The notes beneath the pieces were generated by a model. It was not told the DNA's origin. It saw nothing but the letters and a program-made list of their open reading frames with translations, and made no database searches. This document shows, piece after piece, positions 25,446 to 34,031 of a DNA stretch of 64,000 nt. This DNA is from Nocardioides sp. QY071 (lineage in GTDB: Bacteria; Actinomycetota; Actinomycetes; Propionibacteriales; Nocardioidaceae), in NCBI RefSeq assembly GCF_029961765.1, contig NZ_CP124681.1, forward strand, positions 620,001 to 684,000, given 5' to 3'. Numbering within the stretch: the stretch's first letter is position 1; every line of letters begins with the position of its first letter. The position numbers and the translations under genes were made by a program.

Positions 25446-25704
25446 TCCGCCCACGCCGCCCTCGACTGGGGCCAGGTCGGCGACGGCCCGCAGCCGTGGA
25501 GCGGCGCCGCGACCGGCGCCAAGCTCAAGGGTAGGAAGCTCAAGCCCCGCACGCTCGTCGTACCCGCCGCCCGCGGCGCCGCCGTCGAGGTCACCGTCCA
25601 GGTCAAGCTCGAGAACGGCAAGAAGGCCACGATCAAGCGGTCGTACCAGGCCTGCTCCTCACCTGCTCATGTTCACCAGCACCCTCGGATCCGAGGGTGC
25701 CGAT
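25446..25704 (+). pseudogene. Relic of third paralogue: C-terminal domain only
   Basis: An in-frame stretch without a usable start. It reads PASAHAALDWGQ (like a signal-peptide tail) and then at 25515-25658 GAKLKGRKLKPRTLVVPA...ATIKRSYQACS, clearly homologous to the ends of the two flanking secreted proteins. The stop that ends the homologous gene at 26844 (TGA after ACS) is TCA here, and the frame runs on to 25704. The signal start and the whole middle are missing, so this is a decayed or deleted copy. Confidence 0.65.
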
Positions 25705-25821
25705 GAAAGTAAAGAAAGCGCGAATGGTCCGTCGCCGGCTCGCGCAGATCACTAGCGTCCCGAGATGACTCCCTGACGACGCCGACCGAGGCGCCGTCGA
25801 ACCCCTCTCGAGGAGCTATTG

Positions 25822-26844
25822 ATGAAGCGACTTCTCGTCCGACGCAGCGCCGTCGGACTCGCCCTGGGCGCGCTGGCGGCCGCGGGCATGGCCAGCATCC
25901 CGGCGCCCGCACATGCGGTGATCGCCGACCCGACCGTCGGCGCCAGCGTGAACTCCTACTCGGAGTACTACGACGACGACGTCGACCACTGGGTCAACTG
26001 TGACGAGACCGGCGTGGTGGACGTCGACGACTCAGTCGTGTGGAGCGACAACGGCGTTCCCGTCAGTCGCAGCGTGAGCGCCGCAGGCACCTACACTGAC
26101 CCGAACAACGCGGCGGACAAGGTCAACGTGAGCGCAAGCGGCTCTGCGACCGTGTCGTCCACCCCATTCACGGGCGGAACGGCTCCCACGACCATCACCG
26201 GCTCGGCGCAGGCGACGGCGTCGGCGATCTCGCAGGGCGCTTCGACGAAGTGTGACACCAACGTCAACAGCGAGGCCGGCGCTTCCGGTGGACTCGTGTT
26301 GACCCAGCCGATGTGGGTGACGCTGACCGTCAACGGCGATGGCAGTGGCTACGGCGGCGTCTCCTTCGGCGGCTCGGACGGCGGAGCACAGATCGCCGCG
26401 GGCAAGCGAGGCTCGGCCAGTGCCAGCGCGCTGATCCCCGCGGGCGAGGCCTACTTCTACTTCTCCGCGTCGGCGAGCGCGGAGGCCGACGGTGCCGACG
26501 AGGGTTCGCGGTCGTACGCTGCGACCTTCAAGATCGAGCTGCAGCCGCTCGGCTCGGCCACCGTGCTCACCGGGAAGGGCAAGGGCTACGCCCAGTTCGC
26601 AGCCCGTGACTGCGCGACCGGCAACGTGACTGCAGCCATCACGAAGAAGGCCAAGAAGAAGGCCAAGCAGGTCCTGATCAACGTCAACGGTGCCAAGGTG
26701 GCGAAGCTCAAGGGCAAGAAGCTGAAGAAGCGCACCCTCGTTCTTCCGGCTGCGCCGTCCTCTGCCGCCGAGGTGGTCGCGACGATCACCCTGAAGAACG
26801 GCAAGAAGGTCACGGTCACCAGGTCCTACCTGGCCTGCTCCTGA
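25822..26844 (+). CDS. Secreted protein with C-terminal lysine-rich domain, paralogue 2
   Basis: 340 residues. The signal peptide (MKRLLVRRSAVGLALGALA) is cleaved near APAHA. The mature N-terminus is acidic (YSEYYDDDVDHW), then come Ser/Ala/Gly-rich beta-like segments. The C-terminal domain AARDCATGNVTAAIT, with KKAKKKAKQVLINVNGAK and RSYLACS, parallels paralogue 1. GAGGAG sits 7 nt before the ATG. It is followed by a perfect bidirectional hairpin. Role unknown; the tandem copies suggest lineage-specific expansion. Confidence 0.75.
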   Translation: MKRLLVRRSAVGLALGALAAAGMASIPAPAHAVIADPTVGASVNSYSEYYDDDVDHWVNCDETGVVDVDDSVVWSDNGVPVSRSVSAAGTYTDPNNAADKVNVSASGSATVSSTPFTGGTAPTTITGSAQATASAISQGASTKCDTNVNSEAGASGGLVLTQPMWVTLTVNGDGSGYGGVSFGGSDGGAQIAAGKRGSASASALIPAGEAYFYFSASASAEADGADEGSRSYAATFKIELQPLGSATVLTGKGKGYAQFAARDCATGNVTAAITKKAKKKAKQVLINVNGAKVAKLKGKKLKKRTLVLPAAPSSAAEVVATITLKNGKKVTVTRSYLACS

Positions 26845-26860
26845 TCCTCGCCTGAGACGT

Positions 26861-26891
26861 CTGCGGGCCCGGCCATCGGCCGGGCCCGCAG
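26861..26891. terminator. Bidirectional hairpin between converging genes
   Basis: Perfect 14-bp stem (CTGCGGGCCCGGCC with its complement) and a 3-nt ATC loop, between the end of secreted paralogue 2 and the end of the adenosine deaminase gene on the other strand. Confidence 0.8.
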
Positions 26892-26901
26892 TGCGTCCAG
26901 G

Positions 26902-27924
26902 TCAGCGCTCCGACTCCCCGGCGAGCCACGCGTCGATGCCGGCCAGCCCTGCGTCCGCGACGTCCTTCGGCGCCCGGCTGGCGCGGAACGACATCCGCGC
27001 GAGCTCGGCGAGCCGCTCGTCGTCGAGGTCGTGCGCGGCACGCATCGTGGCGTACTGCCCCGCGAGGCGCGAGCCGAACAGCAGCGGGTCGTCGGCGCCG
27101 AGGGCGATCGTGGCGCCAGCGTCCAGCAAGGTGGGCAGCGGGACCGAGGTCAGGTCGCTGTAGACGCCGAGGGCCACGTTGGACACCGGGCAGACCTCGA
27201 GGGCCACGCCGGCGTCGACGATGCGGGCCAGCAGGGCGGGGTCCTCGGCCGCGCGTACGCCGTGCCCGAGGCGGCCCGCATGCAGGTCGTCGAGGCACAC
27301 CCGGATGTGCTCGGGCCCGCGCAGCTCGCCGCCGTGGGGCGCGAGCAGCAGGCCGGCGCGCTCGGCGATGGCGAAGGCGGCCGCGAAGTCGGAGGTACGG
27401 CCGCGGCGCTCGTCGTTGGAGAGCCCGAAGCCGACGACGCCGCGGTCGACGTACTGGCTCGCGAGGCGGGCCAGGGTGCGGGCGTCGAGCGGGTGGCGGG
27501 TCCGGTTGGCGGCGATGACCACCGCGATCCCGAGGCCGGTGCGGGCCGACGCGTCGTGCACGGCGTCGAGCACCAGGTCAGTGAAGGCGGTGATGCCGCC
27601 GAAGCGGGCGGCGTACCCGCTCGGGTCGACCTGGATCTCCAGCCACCGGCCGCCGTCGGCCACGTCGTCCTCGGCGGCCTCGAGCACGAGCCGGCGTACG
27701 TCGGCCTCGGTGCGCAGCACGGACCGCGCGACGTCGTAGAGCCGCTGGAAGCGGAACCAGCCCTTCTCGTCGGCCGCGGTCAGCTGCGGCGGCCACTCCT
27801 CGACGAGCGCGTCGGGCAGGTGGATCCGGTCGCGGGCGGCCAGCTCCAGGAGGGTCGCGTGGCGCATCGAGCCGGTGAAGTGCAGGTGGAGGTGCGCCTT
27901 GGGCAACGCCTTGAGATCCCGCAC
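26902..27924 (-). CDS. add: Adenosine deaminase family protein
   Basis: 340 residues, cytoplasmic amidohydrolase. Zinc and catalytic motifs: KAHLHLHFTGS near the N-terminus (His13, His15), LAPHGGE, LGHGVRA and ALGADDPLLFGS. It converts adenosine (or a related purine nucleoside) to inosine. The GADDP variant and short length leave open a related activity such as aminodeoxyfutalosine deaminase. GTG start at 27924. It is divergent from the operator-controlled membrane-protein gene; the operators may reach its promoter. Confidence 0.85.
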   Translation of the reverse strand: MRDLKALPKAHLHLHFTGSMRHATLLELAARDRIHLPDALVEEWPPQLTAADEKGWFRFQRLYDVARSVLRTEADVRRLVLEAAEDDVADGGRWLEIQVDPSGYAARFGGITAFTDLVLDAVHDASARTGLGIAVVIAANRTRHPLDARTLARLASQYVDRGVVGFGLSNDERRGRTSDFAAAFAIAERAGLLLAPHGGELRGPEHIRVCLDDLHAGRLGHGVRAAEDPALLARIVDAGVALEVCPVSNVALGVYSDLTSVPLPTLLDAGATIALGADDPLLFGSRLAGQYATMRAAHDLDDERLAELARMSFRASRAPKDVADAGLAGIDAWLAGESER

Positions 27925-27971
27925 GCGGACATCCTAGGAGGACGCCTGTCTGGGCCGTCCGGAGGGAAGAC

Positions 27972-27985
27972 TTGAACACGTTCAA
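27972..27985. promoter_or_regulatory. Palindromic operator 1 (TetR-type)
   Basis: TTGAACACGTTCAA: 6-bp perfect arms around a 2-bp centre. It also fits the TNNAACNNGTTNNA pattern bound by KstR-type regulators. The likely ligand-binding regulator is the TetR protein encoded two genes downstream. Confidence 0.7.
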
Positions 27986-28000
27986 AACATGACCTAGAGT
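27972..28000 (+). promoter_or_regulatory. Promoter overlapping operator 1
   Basis: -35 TTGAAC (27972-27977), exactly 17-bp spacer, -10 TAGAGT (27995-28000). The -35 is the left arm of the first palindromic operator, so repressor binding would exclude polymerase. Confidence 0.65.
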
Positions 28001-28016
28001 CCATCCCGTCAGGGTT

Positions 28017-28030
28017 TTGAACACGTTCAA
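28017..28030. promoter_or_regulatory. Palindromic operator 2 (TetR-type)
   Basis: An identical TTGAACACGTTCAA, centred 45 bp from operator 1, downstream of the -10 and just before the ribosome binding site of the gene at 28045. Two identical operators bracket the start of transcription. Confidence 0.7.
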
Positions 28031-28044
28031 GAAAGGGGTCCGCC

Positions 28045-28455
28045 ATGAGCTGGACCATCGCCGGCTACGTCGGCTACCTCGTCATCACCGTCCCGCTGAC
28101 CATCTGGGTCGCGAGCACGCTCTCGCGCAACGGCCGGGTGTTCCTGGCCGACGTCTTCGGTGGAGACGACGCCCTCGCCGACGCGGTCAACCGGCTGCTC
28201 GTCGTCGGCTTCTACCTGCTCAACCTGGGCTTCGTCTCCCTCTACCTGCGCAGCGGCGTCTCGAACAGCGCCGAGGACGTGTTCGACGTGCTGAGCGTCA
28301 AGGTCGGCGTGGTGCTGCTGACCCTCGGCGTGCTGCACTTCTTCAACGTCTACGTCTTCAACCGGCTGCGCCGCCGGCACCGCCTGGACCAGATGACGCC
28401 GATGCCCCCGACGACGCAGTACGGCGTCCCGGCGTACCCCATGTCCCCGCGCTGA
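28045..28455 (+). CDS. Small three-helix membrane protein under TetR-type operators
   Basis: 136 residues with three membrane segments (AGYVGYLVITVPLTIWV, LLVVGFYLLNLGFVSLYL, VGVVLLTLGVLHFFNVYVF) and a Pro/Tyr-rich cytoplasmic tail. No catalytic motif; family not recognised beyond small actinobacterial membrane proteins found beside TetR regulators. GAAAGGGG precedes the ATG. It is the first gene behind the two-operator promoter, followed after 19 bp by the TetR gene, so its expression is probably induced by the TetR ligand. Confidence 0.75.
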   Translation: MSWTIAGYVGYLVITVPLTIWVASTLSRNGRVFLADVFGGDDALADAVNRLLVVGFYLLNLGFVSLYLRSGVSNSAEDVFDVLSVKVGVVLLTLGVLHFFNVYVFNRLRRRHRLDQMTPMPPTTQYGVPAYPMSPR

Positions 28456-28461
28456 GGTCTC

Positions 28462-28467
28462 TAGGGT
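28462..28467 (+). promoter_or_regulatory. -10 element before TetR gene
   Basis: TAGGGT ends 7 nt before the GTG at 28475, allowing an independent leaderless transcript for the regulator in addition to read-through. Confidence 0.45.
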
Positions 28468-28474
28468 GGGCATC

Positions 28475-29158
28475 GTGCCGGACTCCCCGCTGACGCCCAA
28501 GGCGGCCCAGACCCGCGCGACGATCCTCGCGACGGCGCTGCAGCTCTTCCGCGAGGACGGCTACGACCGCACCACGATGCGGGCCGTCGCCAAGGGCGCG
28601 GGCGTCTCGCTCGGCAGCGCGTACTACTACTTCGCCTCCAAGGAGCACCTCGTCCAAGCGTTCTACGACGAGCTCTTGGCCGAGCACGAGGCGGCCGTCG
28701 AGGCGGTGCTGGCGAAGGAGTCCGGCTTCGCGGGCCGGCTCCGGGGCAGCCTCGAGGCCTGGCTCGACATCGCGGAGCCGCACCACGCCTTCGCGGCGCA
28801 GTTCTTCCGCAACGCGGCCGACCCCGCCAGCCCGCTGTCCCCGTTCAGTCCCGAGTCCGCGCCGGCCCGCGACGGCAGCATCGCCCTGATGCGCCGCCTG
28901 CTGGCGGGCTCGGACGCGAAGGTGTCGCGCCGCCTCGAGGGTCGCCTGCCCGAGCTGCTCTGGCTGCTGCAGATGGGCGTCGTCCTGTTCTGGGTGTACG
29001 ACGGCAGCCCGGGCCAGCAGCGCTCGCGGACGCTGGCCCGGGGCGTCGTACCGCTCGTCGACCGACTGGTCCGGATGAGCCGGCTGCCGGTGCTGCGCGG
29101 CGTCGTCGACGACGTCCTCGGACTGCTCGACGCGATCCGGGGCCCGGGCCCCGGTTAG
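28475..29158 (+). CDS. TetR family transcriptional regulator
   Basis: 227 residues. The N-terminal helix-turn-helix is typical: TRATILATALQLFREDGYDRTTMRAVAK, then GVSLGSAYYYFASKEHLVQAFY. The C-terminal ligand domain is rich in aromatic and hydrophobic residues, compatible with a lipid or acyl ligand. It most probably binds the two TTGAACACGTTCAA sites 450-500 bp upstream and represses the membrane-protein gene and itself (inference). The GTG at 28475 is chosen because AGGGTGGG and the -10 precede it; a GTG at 28466 is in frame too. Confidence 0.85.
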   Translation: MPDSPLTPKAAQTRATILATALQLFREDGYDRTTMRAVAKGAGVSLGSAYYYFASKEHLVQAFYDELLAEHEAAVEAVLAKESGFAGRLRGSLEAWLDIAEPHHAFAAQFFRNAADPASPLSPFSPESAPARDGSIALMRRLLAGSDAKVSRRLEGRLPELLWLLQMGVVLFWVYDGSPGQQRSRTLARGVVPLVDRLVRMSRLPVLRGVVDDVLGLLDAIRGPGPG

Positions 29159-29173
29159 GAACCGGTCCGTACT

Positions 29174-29202
29174 TTGGTCGGCACCCGGTGCATCTGTAGA
29201 GT
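29174..29202 (+). promoter_or_regulatory. Promoter of tRNA-Trp-secE-nusG unit
   Basis: -35 TTGGTC (29174-29179), 17-bp spacer, -10 TAGAGT (29197-29202), 74 bp before tRNA-Trp. Confidence 0.65.
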
Positions 29203-29276
29203 GCTCCCCGGTGGATCTTTCCCCCATGCTCGGTCGCGCCCTTCGGCCGGACGGCGTGGGCGGGGAGAAGCCGCGG

Positions 29277-29349
29277 AGGGCACTAGCTCAACTGGCAGAG
29301 CATCGGTCTCCAAAACCGAAGGTTGGGGGTTCAAGTCCCTCGTGCCCTG
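29277..29349 (+). tRNA. tRNA-Trp (CCA)
   Basis: 73 nt: acceptor AGGGCAC/GTGCCCT, D arm GCTCAACTGGCAGAGC, anticodon stem TCGGT/ACCGA around CTCCAAA (anticodon CCA), T arm with GGTTCAAGTCC, discriminator G. It sits immediately before secE, as in mycobacteria. Confidence 0.95.
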
Positions 29350-29408
29350 CAAGACGTGACGACCAGCCGGCCGGACGGTCGGCTGCTGACAAGGAGAAGG
29401 TGAGCAGC

Positions 29409-29672
29409 GTGGCGGATGCTCCGGCAGTCCGTGGAGGCCGCAAGGACTCCTCGGGTGGCAAGCAGCCCGAGAACCGCACCGGGCCGGTGACCTTCTACCG
29501 CCAGGTCGTGGCCGAGCTCCGCAAGGTCGTCTGGCCGACGCGGGAGCAGCTCGGCACCTACTTCGTAGTCGTCATCGCCTTCGTCCTCGTGATGATCGCC
29601 CTCGTGTCGGTCCTCGATCTCGCGCTCGGAAAGCTCGCGTTCGAGATCTTCACCGGCGCCGACGACATCTGA
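29409..29672 (+). CDS. secE: Preprotein translocase subunit SecE
   Basis: 87 residues, single-pass inner-membrane subunit of the SecYEG channel. The conserved amphipathic segment FYRQVVAELRKVVWPTREQL is followed by one helix (TYFVVVIAFVLVMIALVSVLD). The N-terminal 25 residues are a basic, poorly conserved extension usual in actinobacteria. Of two in-frame GTG codons, 29409 is preferred because AAGGAG at 29391-29396 is then well spaced. Confidence 0.95.
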   Translation: MADAPAVRGGRKDSSGGKQPENRTGPVTFYRQVVAELRKVVWPTREQLGTYFVVVIAFVLVMIALVSVLDLALGKLAFEIFTGADDI

Positions 29673-29731
29673 GCGCCGGCGCGCACCCGCGTCGGCTGAC
29701 CTGATTTTTCTCTCAACTGATGGAGCAGCAC

Positions 29732-30559
29732 GTGTCCGAGCAGTACGACCCGGCCCAGGCTGACGAGGCGCTCGCCGAGGCGGCCCACGACGTCGCCGAC
29801 GTCGAGGACGCGGAGGACACCGCCCTCGAGGAGACCGTCGAGGCCGACCTGGCCGACGACGCCGACGACGCCGACGAGGACGACGCCGACGACGCCGACG
29901 AGGACGAGCCCGCCGAGGAGCAGGCCGACGAGGACCCGCTCGAGGCGTTCCGTCGTGAGCTGTGGGCCAAGCCCGGTGACTGGTTCGTGGTGCACACCTA
30001 CTCCGGCATGGAGAACCGGGTGAAGCAGAACCTCGAGAACCGGATCCACTCCCTCAACATGGAGGACTACATCCACGAGATCGTGGTCCCCACCGAGGAG
30101 GTCGCCGAGATCAAGAACGGCCAGCGCAAGATGGTCAAGCGCACCGTTCTCCCCGGCTACGTCCTGGTCCGGATGGACCTCACCGACGAGTCCTGGGCCG
30201 CTGTACGGCACACCCCGTCGGTCACCGGCTTCGTCGGTCACAGCCACCAGCCGGTGCCGCTGAGCATGGACGAGGTCGAGAAGATGCTCGCCCCGGCCGT
30301 GGTCACCGCTGCTGCCGCCGAGGCCGAGGCCGCCGCGGCCAGCACCCCCGGCTCCGCTGTGACGCCGGCCAAGAAGCCGATCGAGGTCGCCGACTTCGAC
30401 GTCAACGACTCCGTCCTCATCGTCGACGGCGCGTTCGCCACGCTCCACGCGACGATCACCGAGATCAACGCCGAGGCCCAGCGGGTCAAGGCGCTCGTCG
30501 AGATCTTCGGCCGCGAGACCCCGGTCGAGCTCTCGTTCTCCCAGATCCAGCGGGTCTGA
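29732..30559 (+). CDS. nusG: Transcription termination/antitermination factor NusG
   Basis: 275 residues. An acidic N-terminal extension (about 1-70, rich in DADDADED repeats) precedes the NGN domain starting at [18 protein letters not shown]. The segment [15 protein letters not shown] is the conserved NGN core. The C-terminal KOW domain follows ([23 protein letters not shown]). NusG binds RNA polymerase and links it to Rho or the ribosome. Long acidic extensions are common in high-GC actinobacteria. GTG at 29732 has GGAG 6 nt upstream; the ATG at 29720 has no ribosome binding site. Confidence 0.95.
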   Translation: MSEQYDPAQADEALAEAAHDVADVEDAEDTALEETVEADLADDADDADEDDADDADEDEPAEEQADEDPLEAFRRELWAKPGDWFVVHTYSGMENRVKQNLENRIHSLNMEDYIHEIVVPTEEVAEIKNGQRKMVKRTVLPGYVLVRMDLTDESWAAVRHTPSVTGFVGHSHQPVPLSMDEVEKMLAPAVVTAAAAEAEAAAASTPGSAVTPAKKPIEVADFDVNDSVLIVDGAFATLHATITEINAEAQRVKALVEIFGRETPVELSFSQIQRV

Positions 30560-30569
30560 ATTTCGCCGT

Positions 30570-30585
30570 CCCCGCCTCGGCGGGG
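30570..30585 (+). terminator. Short hairpin after nusG
   Basis: CCCCGC/GCGGGG with a CTCG loop, followed by AAGAATGT rather than a T tract. Weak; it may be an attenuator between nusG and rplK. Confidence 0.35.
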
Positions 30586-30684
30586 AAGAATGTCTGGGTT
30601 GCCCGGTCGACGCGCCGGCAGCGCAGGTGGCAGAGACGTACGACGTGCGTCTCGTCATGACCACGAGAAGAAAGAGATAGAGGA

Positions 30685-31113
30685 ATGCCTCCCAAGAAGA
30701 AGATCGCCGCACTGGTCAAGGTGCAGCTGCAGGCCGGTTCGGCCACCCCGGCTCCGCCGGTCGGTACCGCGCTCGGTCCGCACGGCGTCAACATCATGGA
30801 CTTCTGCAAGGCGTACAACGCCCAGACCGAGTCCATGCGCGGCAACGTCATCCCCGTCGAGATCACCATCTACGAGGACCGGACGTTCGACTTCATCACG
30901 AAGACCCCGCCGGCCGCGGAGCTGATCAAGAAGGCCGCCGGCCTCCAGAAGGGCTCGGGCGTCCCGCACAAGGAGAAGGTCGGCAAGCTGACCAAGGACC
31001 AGGTGCGCGAGATCGCGACGACCAAGCTCCCCGACCTCAACGCCAACGACATCGACGCCGCGATGAAGATCGTGGAGGGCACTGCGCGCTCCATGGGCGT
31101 CACCGTCGACTGA
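30685..31113 (+). CDS. rplK: 50S ribosomal protein L11 (uL11)
   Basis: 142 residues, the normal length. [27 protein letters not shown] is the standard start (proline-rich hinge), and the C-terminal rRNA-binding domain ends in [13 protein letters not shown]. It forms part of the GTPase-associated centre and is needed for stringent factor activation. It is 125 bp after nusG and 63 bp before rplA. Confidence 0.97.
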   Translation: MPPKKKIAALVKVQLQAGSATPAPPVGTALGPHGVNIMDFCKAYNAQTESMRGNVIPVEITIYEDRTFDFITKTPPAAELIKKAAGLQKGSGVPHKEKVGKLTKDQVREIATTKLPDLNANDIDAAMKIVEGTARSMGVTVD

Positions 31114-31176
31114 AAGACCGTGGAAGGGCCGCGCTGGCCCGCTGACCACACCTCCTCTCCGACTTAAGGAATCACC

Positions 31177-31890
31177 ATGCAGCGCAGCAAGACCTACCGC
31201 GCGGCTGCCGAGACGTTCGACAAGAACGAGCTCTACGCGCCGCTGGCCGCGATCAAGATCGCCAAGGCCGCCAGCAAGAAGAAGTTCGACGAGACCGTCG
31301 ACGTCGTCATGCGCCTGGGTGTCGACCCGCGCAAGGCCGACCAGATGGTCCGCGGCACCGTCAACCTGCCCCACGGCACCGGCAAGACCGCTCGCGTCCT
31401 CGTGTTCGCGAACGGCGACAAGGCCGACGCCGCCCGCGAGGCCGGCGCCGACTTCGTCGGCAGCGACGACCTGATCGACAAGGTCGCCGGCGGCTGGACC
31501 GACTTCGACGCCGTGGTCGCCACCCCGGACCTGATGGGCAAGGTCGGCCGTCTCGGCCGCGTGCTCGGTCCCCGTGGCCTCATGCCGAACCCGAAGGTCG
31601 GCACCGTGACGCCGGACCCGGCCAAGGCCGTGACCGACATCAAGGGCGGCAAGATCGAGTTCCGCGTCGACCGCCACGCCAACCTCCACTTCATCGTGGG
31701 CAAGGCCTCGTTCTCCGAGCAGCAGCTCGCCGAGAACTACGCCGCCGCCCTCGACGAGGTGCTGCGGCTCAAGCCGGCCAGCTCCAAGGGCCGCTACCTG
31801 AAGAAGGTCACCGTCTCCACGACCATGGGCCCCGGCGTCCAGGTCGACCCCAACCGCGTCAAGAACGTCGCGGTCGAGGACGAGGCCTGA
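31177..31890 (+). CDS. rplA: 50S ribosomal protein L1 (uL1)
   Basis: 237 residues. Conserved [16 protein letters not shown] lies in the second domain, and the start [10 protein letters not shown] is typical. It binds 23S rRNA at the L1 stalk and represses its own rplKA mRNA in bacteria where this was tested. AAGGAA precedes the ATG. A repeat copy and a strong terminator follow. Confidence 0.97.
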   Translation: MQRSKTYRAAAETFDKNELYAPLAAIKIAKAASKKKFDETVDVVMRLGVDPRKADQMVRGTVNLPHGTGKTARVLVFANGDKADAAREAGADFVGSDDLIDKVAGGWTDFDAVVATPDLMGKVGRLGRVLGPRGLMPNPKVGTVTPDPAKAVTDIKGGKIEFRVDRHANLHFIVGKASFSEQQLAENYAAALDEVLRLKPASSKGRYLKKVTVSTTMGPGVQVDPNRVKNVAVEDEA

Positions 31891-31906
31891 TTCCTCTCTG
31901 AGACTC

Positions 31907-31944
31907 GGTGGTCGAGGAGGTCGCGCAGCGACCGTCTCGAGACC
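31907..31944 (+). repeat. Dispersed palindromic repeat, copy 1
   Basis: 38 bp starting GGTGGTCGAGGAGG and ending CGTCTCGAGACC, with a central GGTCGC/GCGACC palindrome. One mismatch from the copy at 47578. Confidence 0.8.
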
Positions 31945-31982
31945 CGACGCCCGCCGCTCCCCTCGGGGGACGGCGGGCGTCG
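31945..31982 (+). terminator. Terminator after rplA
   Basis: 12-bp stem CGACGCCCGCCG with its exact complement, plus an inner CCCC/GGGG, followed by GCATTTCC. It begins directly after the dispersed repeat. Confidence 0.75.
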
Positions 31983-32000
31983 GCATTTCCGGTGCCGGCC

Positions 32001-32006
32001 TAGGGT
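32001..32006 (+). promoter_or_regulatory. -10 element, leaderless lipoprotein promoter
   Basis: TAGGGT ends 7 nt before the GTG at 32014. Confidence 0.5.
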
Positions 32007-32013
32007 GTGCGGC

Positions 32014-32712
32014 GTGAGGCGTGTTCTCGGGTCGCTCGCGTTCGCGGCCGTGCTGTCGGTCCTCTCCGCCTGCACCCTCGAGCCCGGGGCCGAGGCCGAT
32101 CCGGTGCCCGGGACGACCCGCGCGCCGGTGCCGGAACCCTCCGCGACGACCGCCGCGCCGGGGCACGAGGAGCTCGCGCCTGGCTGGGACGAGAGCCCCG
32201 ACGGGCCCACGCCGACGCCCGACGTCGAGCTCGACGACGCGGCGCTCACGGCACTGTTGCGCACCCTGGCCACGGCCGCCGGGCCGGACCACTGCACCGC
32301 CGACCGGGTTGCGGTCACCCTCGAGGGCTTCGACCAGGCGGCGGGCCACCGCTACAGCCGGCTCGTGGTGCGCAACAGCGGCCACGAGCCGTGCGTGGTC
32401 GAGGGCGTGCCCGGCGTCGGCGCCCGCGGTGCGTGGGGCACGACCTTCGTCAACGAGATCGGGCCGGGCGCCTCCGGCGCGCCGGCCGACCCGGTCCGGC
32501 TGGCGCCGGGGGAGCAGGCGACCAGCGACCTCGAGTGGACCGGTGACCTGGCCGGTGCCGAGTCCGAGCACGTGTCGCTGCTCGTCCTCCAGCTGGCGCG
32601 CGGTCAGGTACCGGTCGCGTTGCCCGCGCGTCTCGCCGGGGACGCCGCCGACGCTCCGCCGCTCGACATCGGGCCGCTGACGACCGTGCGGCTGACCCCG
32701 TTCAGGCGGTGA
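32014..32712 (+). CDS. Lipoprotein with DUF4232-like domain
   Basis: 232 residues. Lipobox LSAC with Cys20, then a long Pro/Thr/Glu linker (about 21-75), then a DUF4232-like beta-sandwich: CTADRVAVTLEGFDQAAGHRY, LVVRNSGHEPCVVEGVPGVG and LAPGEQATSDLEW. These proteins are exported in many actinobacteria and their function is unknown. A distant homologue is encoded at 55636. The 3' end overlaps the convergent aminotransferase gene by 11 bp. Confidence 0.78.
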   Translation: MRRVLGSLAFAAVLSVLSACTLEPGAEADPVPGTTRAPVPEPSATTAAPGHEELAPGWDESPDGPTPTPDVELDDAALTALLRTLATAAGPDHCTADRVAVTLEGFDQAAGHRYSRLVVRNSGHEPCVVEGVPGVGARGAWGTTFVNEIGPGASGAPADPVRLAPGEQATSDLEWTGDLAGAESEHVSLLVLQLARGQVPVALPARLAGDAADAPPLDIGPLTTVRLTPFRR

Positions 32713-33982
32713 GCTTCTCCAGCGCGGCCAGCTCGACGCACACGGCCACCCCGGCCATCGCGGCCTCGACCTCGTCGAGGACGGGGAAGGTCGGCGCGAG
32801 GCGGATGTTGCGGTCTCGCGGGTCGTTGCCGTGGGGGAACGCCGAGCCGGCGGGCGTCAACGCGATGCCGGCTTCCTTGGCGAGCTGGACCACGCGGGTC
32901 GCCGTACCGTCGAGGACGTCGAGGTTCACGAAGTAGCCGCCCGTGGGGACGGTCCACTCGGCGATCCCCAGGCCGCCCAGCCGCGAGGACAGGGCGTCCT
33001 CGACCGCCGCGAACTTCGGCGCGATCAGGTCGCGGTGCTTGCGCATGTGGGCGCGCACGCCGTCGGCGTCGCCGAAGAACTCGACGTGGCGCAGGTGGTT
33101 GACCTTGTCGGGGCCGATGGCGGCGAAGCCGAGCCGCTCGAGGTACCACGCCTTGTTCTCGGGCGAGGCCGCGAGCGCGGCCACGCCCGCGCCGGCGAAG
33201 GTGATCTTCGAGGTCGAGGCGAACATGATCGGCCGGTTCGGGTGACCCGAGGCGGCGGCCAGCCCCAGCGCGTCGGCGCTCTTGGTCTCCTCGTCGGTGA
33301 GGTGGTGCACGGCGTACGCGTTGTCCCACAGGATCCGGAAGTCGGGCGCCGCGGTCGGCATCGCCATCAGCTCGGCGGCGACCTCGGCCGAGCAGACCGC
33401 CCCCGTCGGGTTGGCGTACGTCGGCACGATCCACATGCCCTTGACGGCCGGGTCGTCGACGAGGGCGCGCACGGCCTGCACGTCGGGGCCGTCGGCGTTC
33501 ATCGGGACGCTCAGCATCTCGATGCCGAGCTCGGCCAGCATCGTGAAGTGACGGTCGTAGCCGGGCACCGGGCAGATGAACTTCACGACCGGCTCCTGCG
33601 ACCACGGCCGCGGCGAGTCGGGGCCGCCCTTGAGCAGCAGCGCGGTGAGCACCTGGTACATCATCGTGAGGCTGGAGTTGCCACCGCACACGACGCTCGC
33701 GACGTCGACGCCCAGCAGGTCGGCGAAGATCTCGCGCATCTCCACCAGGCCCTCGAGCCCGCCGTAGTTGCGCACGTCCGCGCCCGAGCGGTCGCGGTAC
33801 GACGACGGCAGGCCGAGCAGGTCGTTGGACAGGTCGAGCTGGTCGGCGCCGGGCTTGCCCCGGGTGAGGTCGAGCTTGAGACCCCGCGCCTTCAGCTCGT
33901 CGTAGGCGGCGCGCACCGTCGTCAGGCGCGCGGCGAGGTCGTCGGCGGACAGGGCGGACAGCGGCGTCGCGGAGGAGGTCAC
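32702..33982 (-). CDS. PLP-dependent aminotransferase, class I (aspartate type Ic-like)
   Basis: 426 residues, cytoplasmic fold-type I enzyme. RNYGGLEGLVEMREIFADLLG is the N-terminal substrate loop region, NPTGAVCS carries the Asn/Pro/Thr cofactor site, and FASTSKITFAGAGVAAL holds the PLP lysine (Lys in TSKITF). The late RLAPTFP Arg would bind the substrate carboxylate. It resembles the unusual long aspartate aminotransferase subgroup of actinobacteria; the exact amino acid is unproven. GTG start at 33982 with a CACGAT hexamer 6 nt upstream. Confidence 0.85.
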   Translation of the reverse strand: MTSSATPLSALSADDLAARLTTVRAAYDELKARGLKLDLTRGKPGADQLDLSNDLLGLPSSYRDRSGADVRNYGGLEGLVEMREIFADLLGVDVASVVCGGNSSLTMMYQVLTALLLKGGPDSPRPWSQEPVVKFICPVPGYDRHFTMLAELGIEMLSVPMNADGPDVQAVRALVDDPAVKGMWIVPTYANPTGAVCSAEVAAELMAMPTAAPDFRILWDNAYAVHHLTDEETKSADALGLAAASGHPNRPIMFASTSKITFAGAGVAALAASPENKAWYLERLGFAAIGPDKVNHLRHVEFFGDADGVRAHMRKHRDLIAPKFAAVEDALSSRLGGLGIAEWTVPTGGYFVNLDVLDGTATRVVQLAKEAGIALTPAGSAFPHGNDPRDRNIRLAPTFPVLDEVEAAMAGVAVCVELAALEKLTA

Positions 33983-34031
33983 GGGACCATCGTGCCAAGT
34001 CCGCGCGCGACACGCGCGCCCGGTCCGCGAC

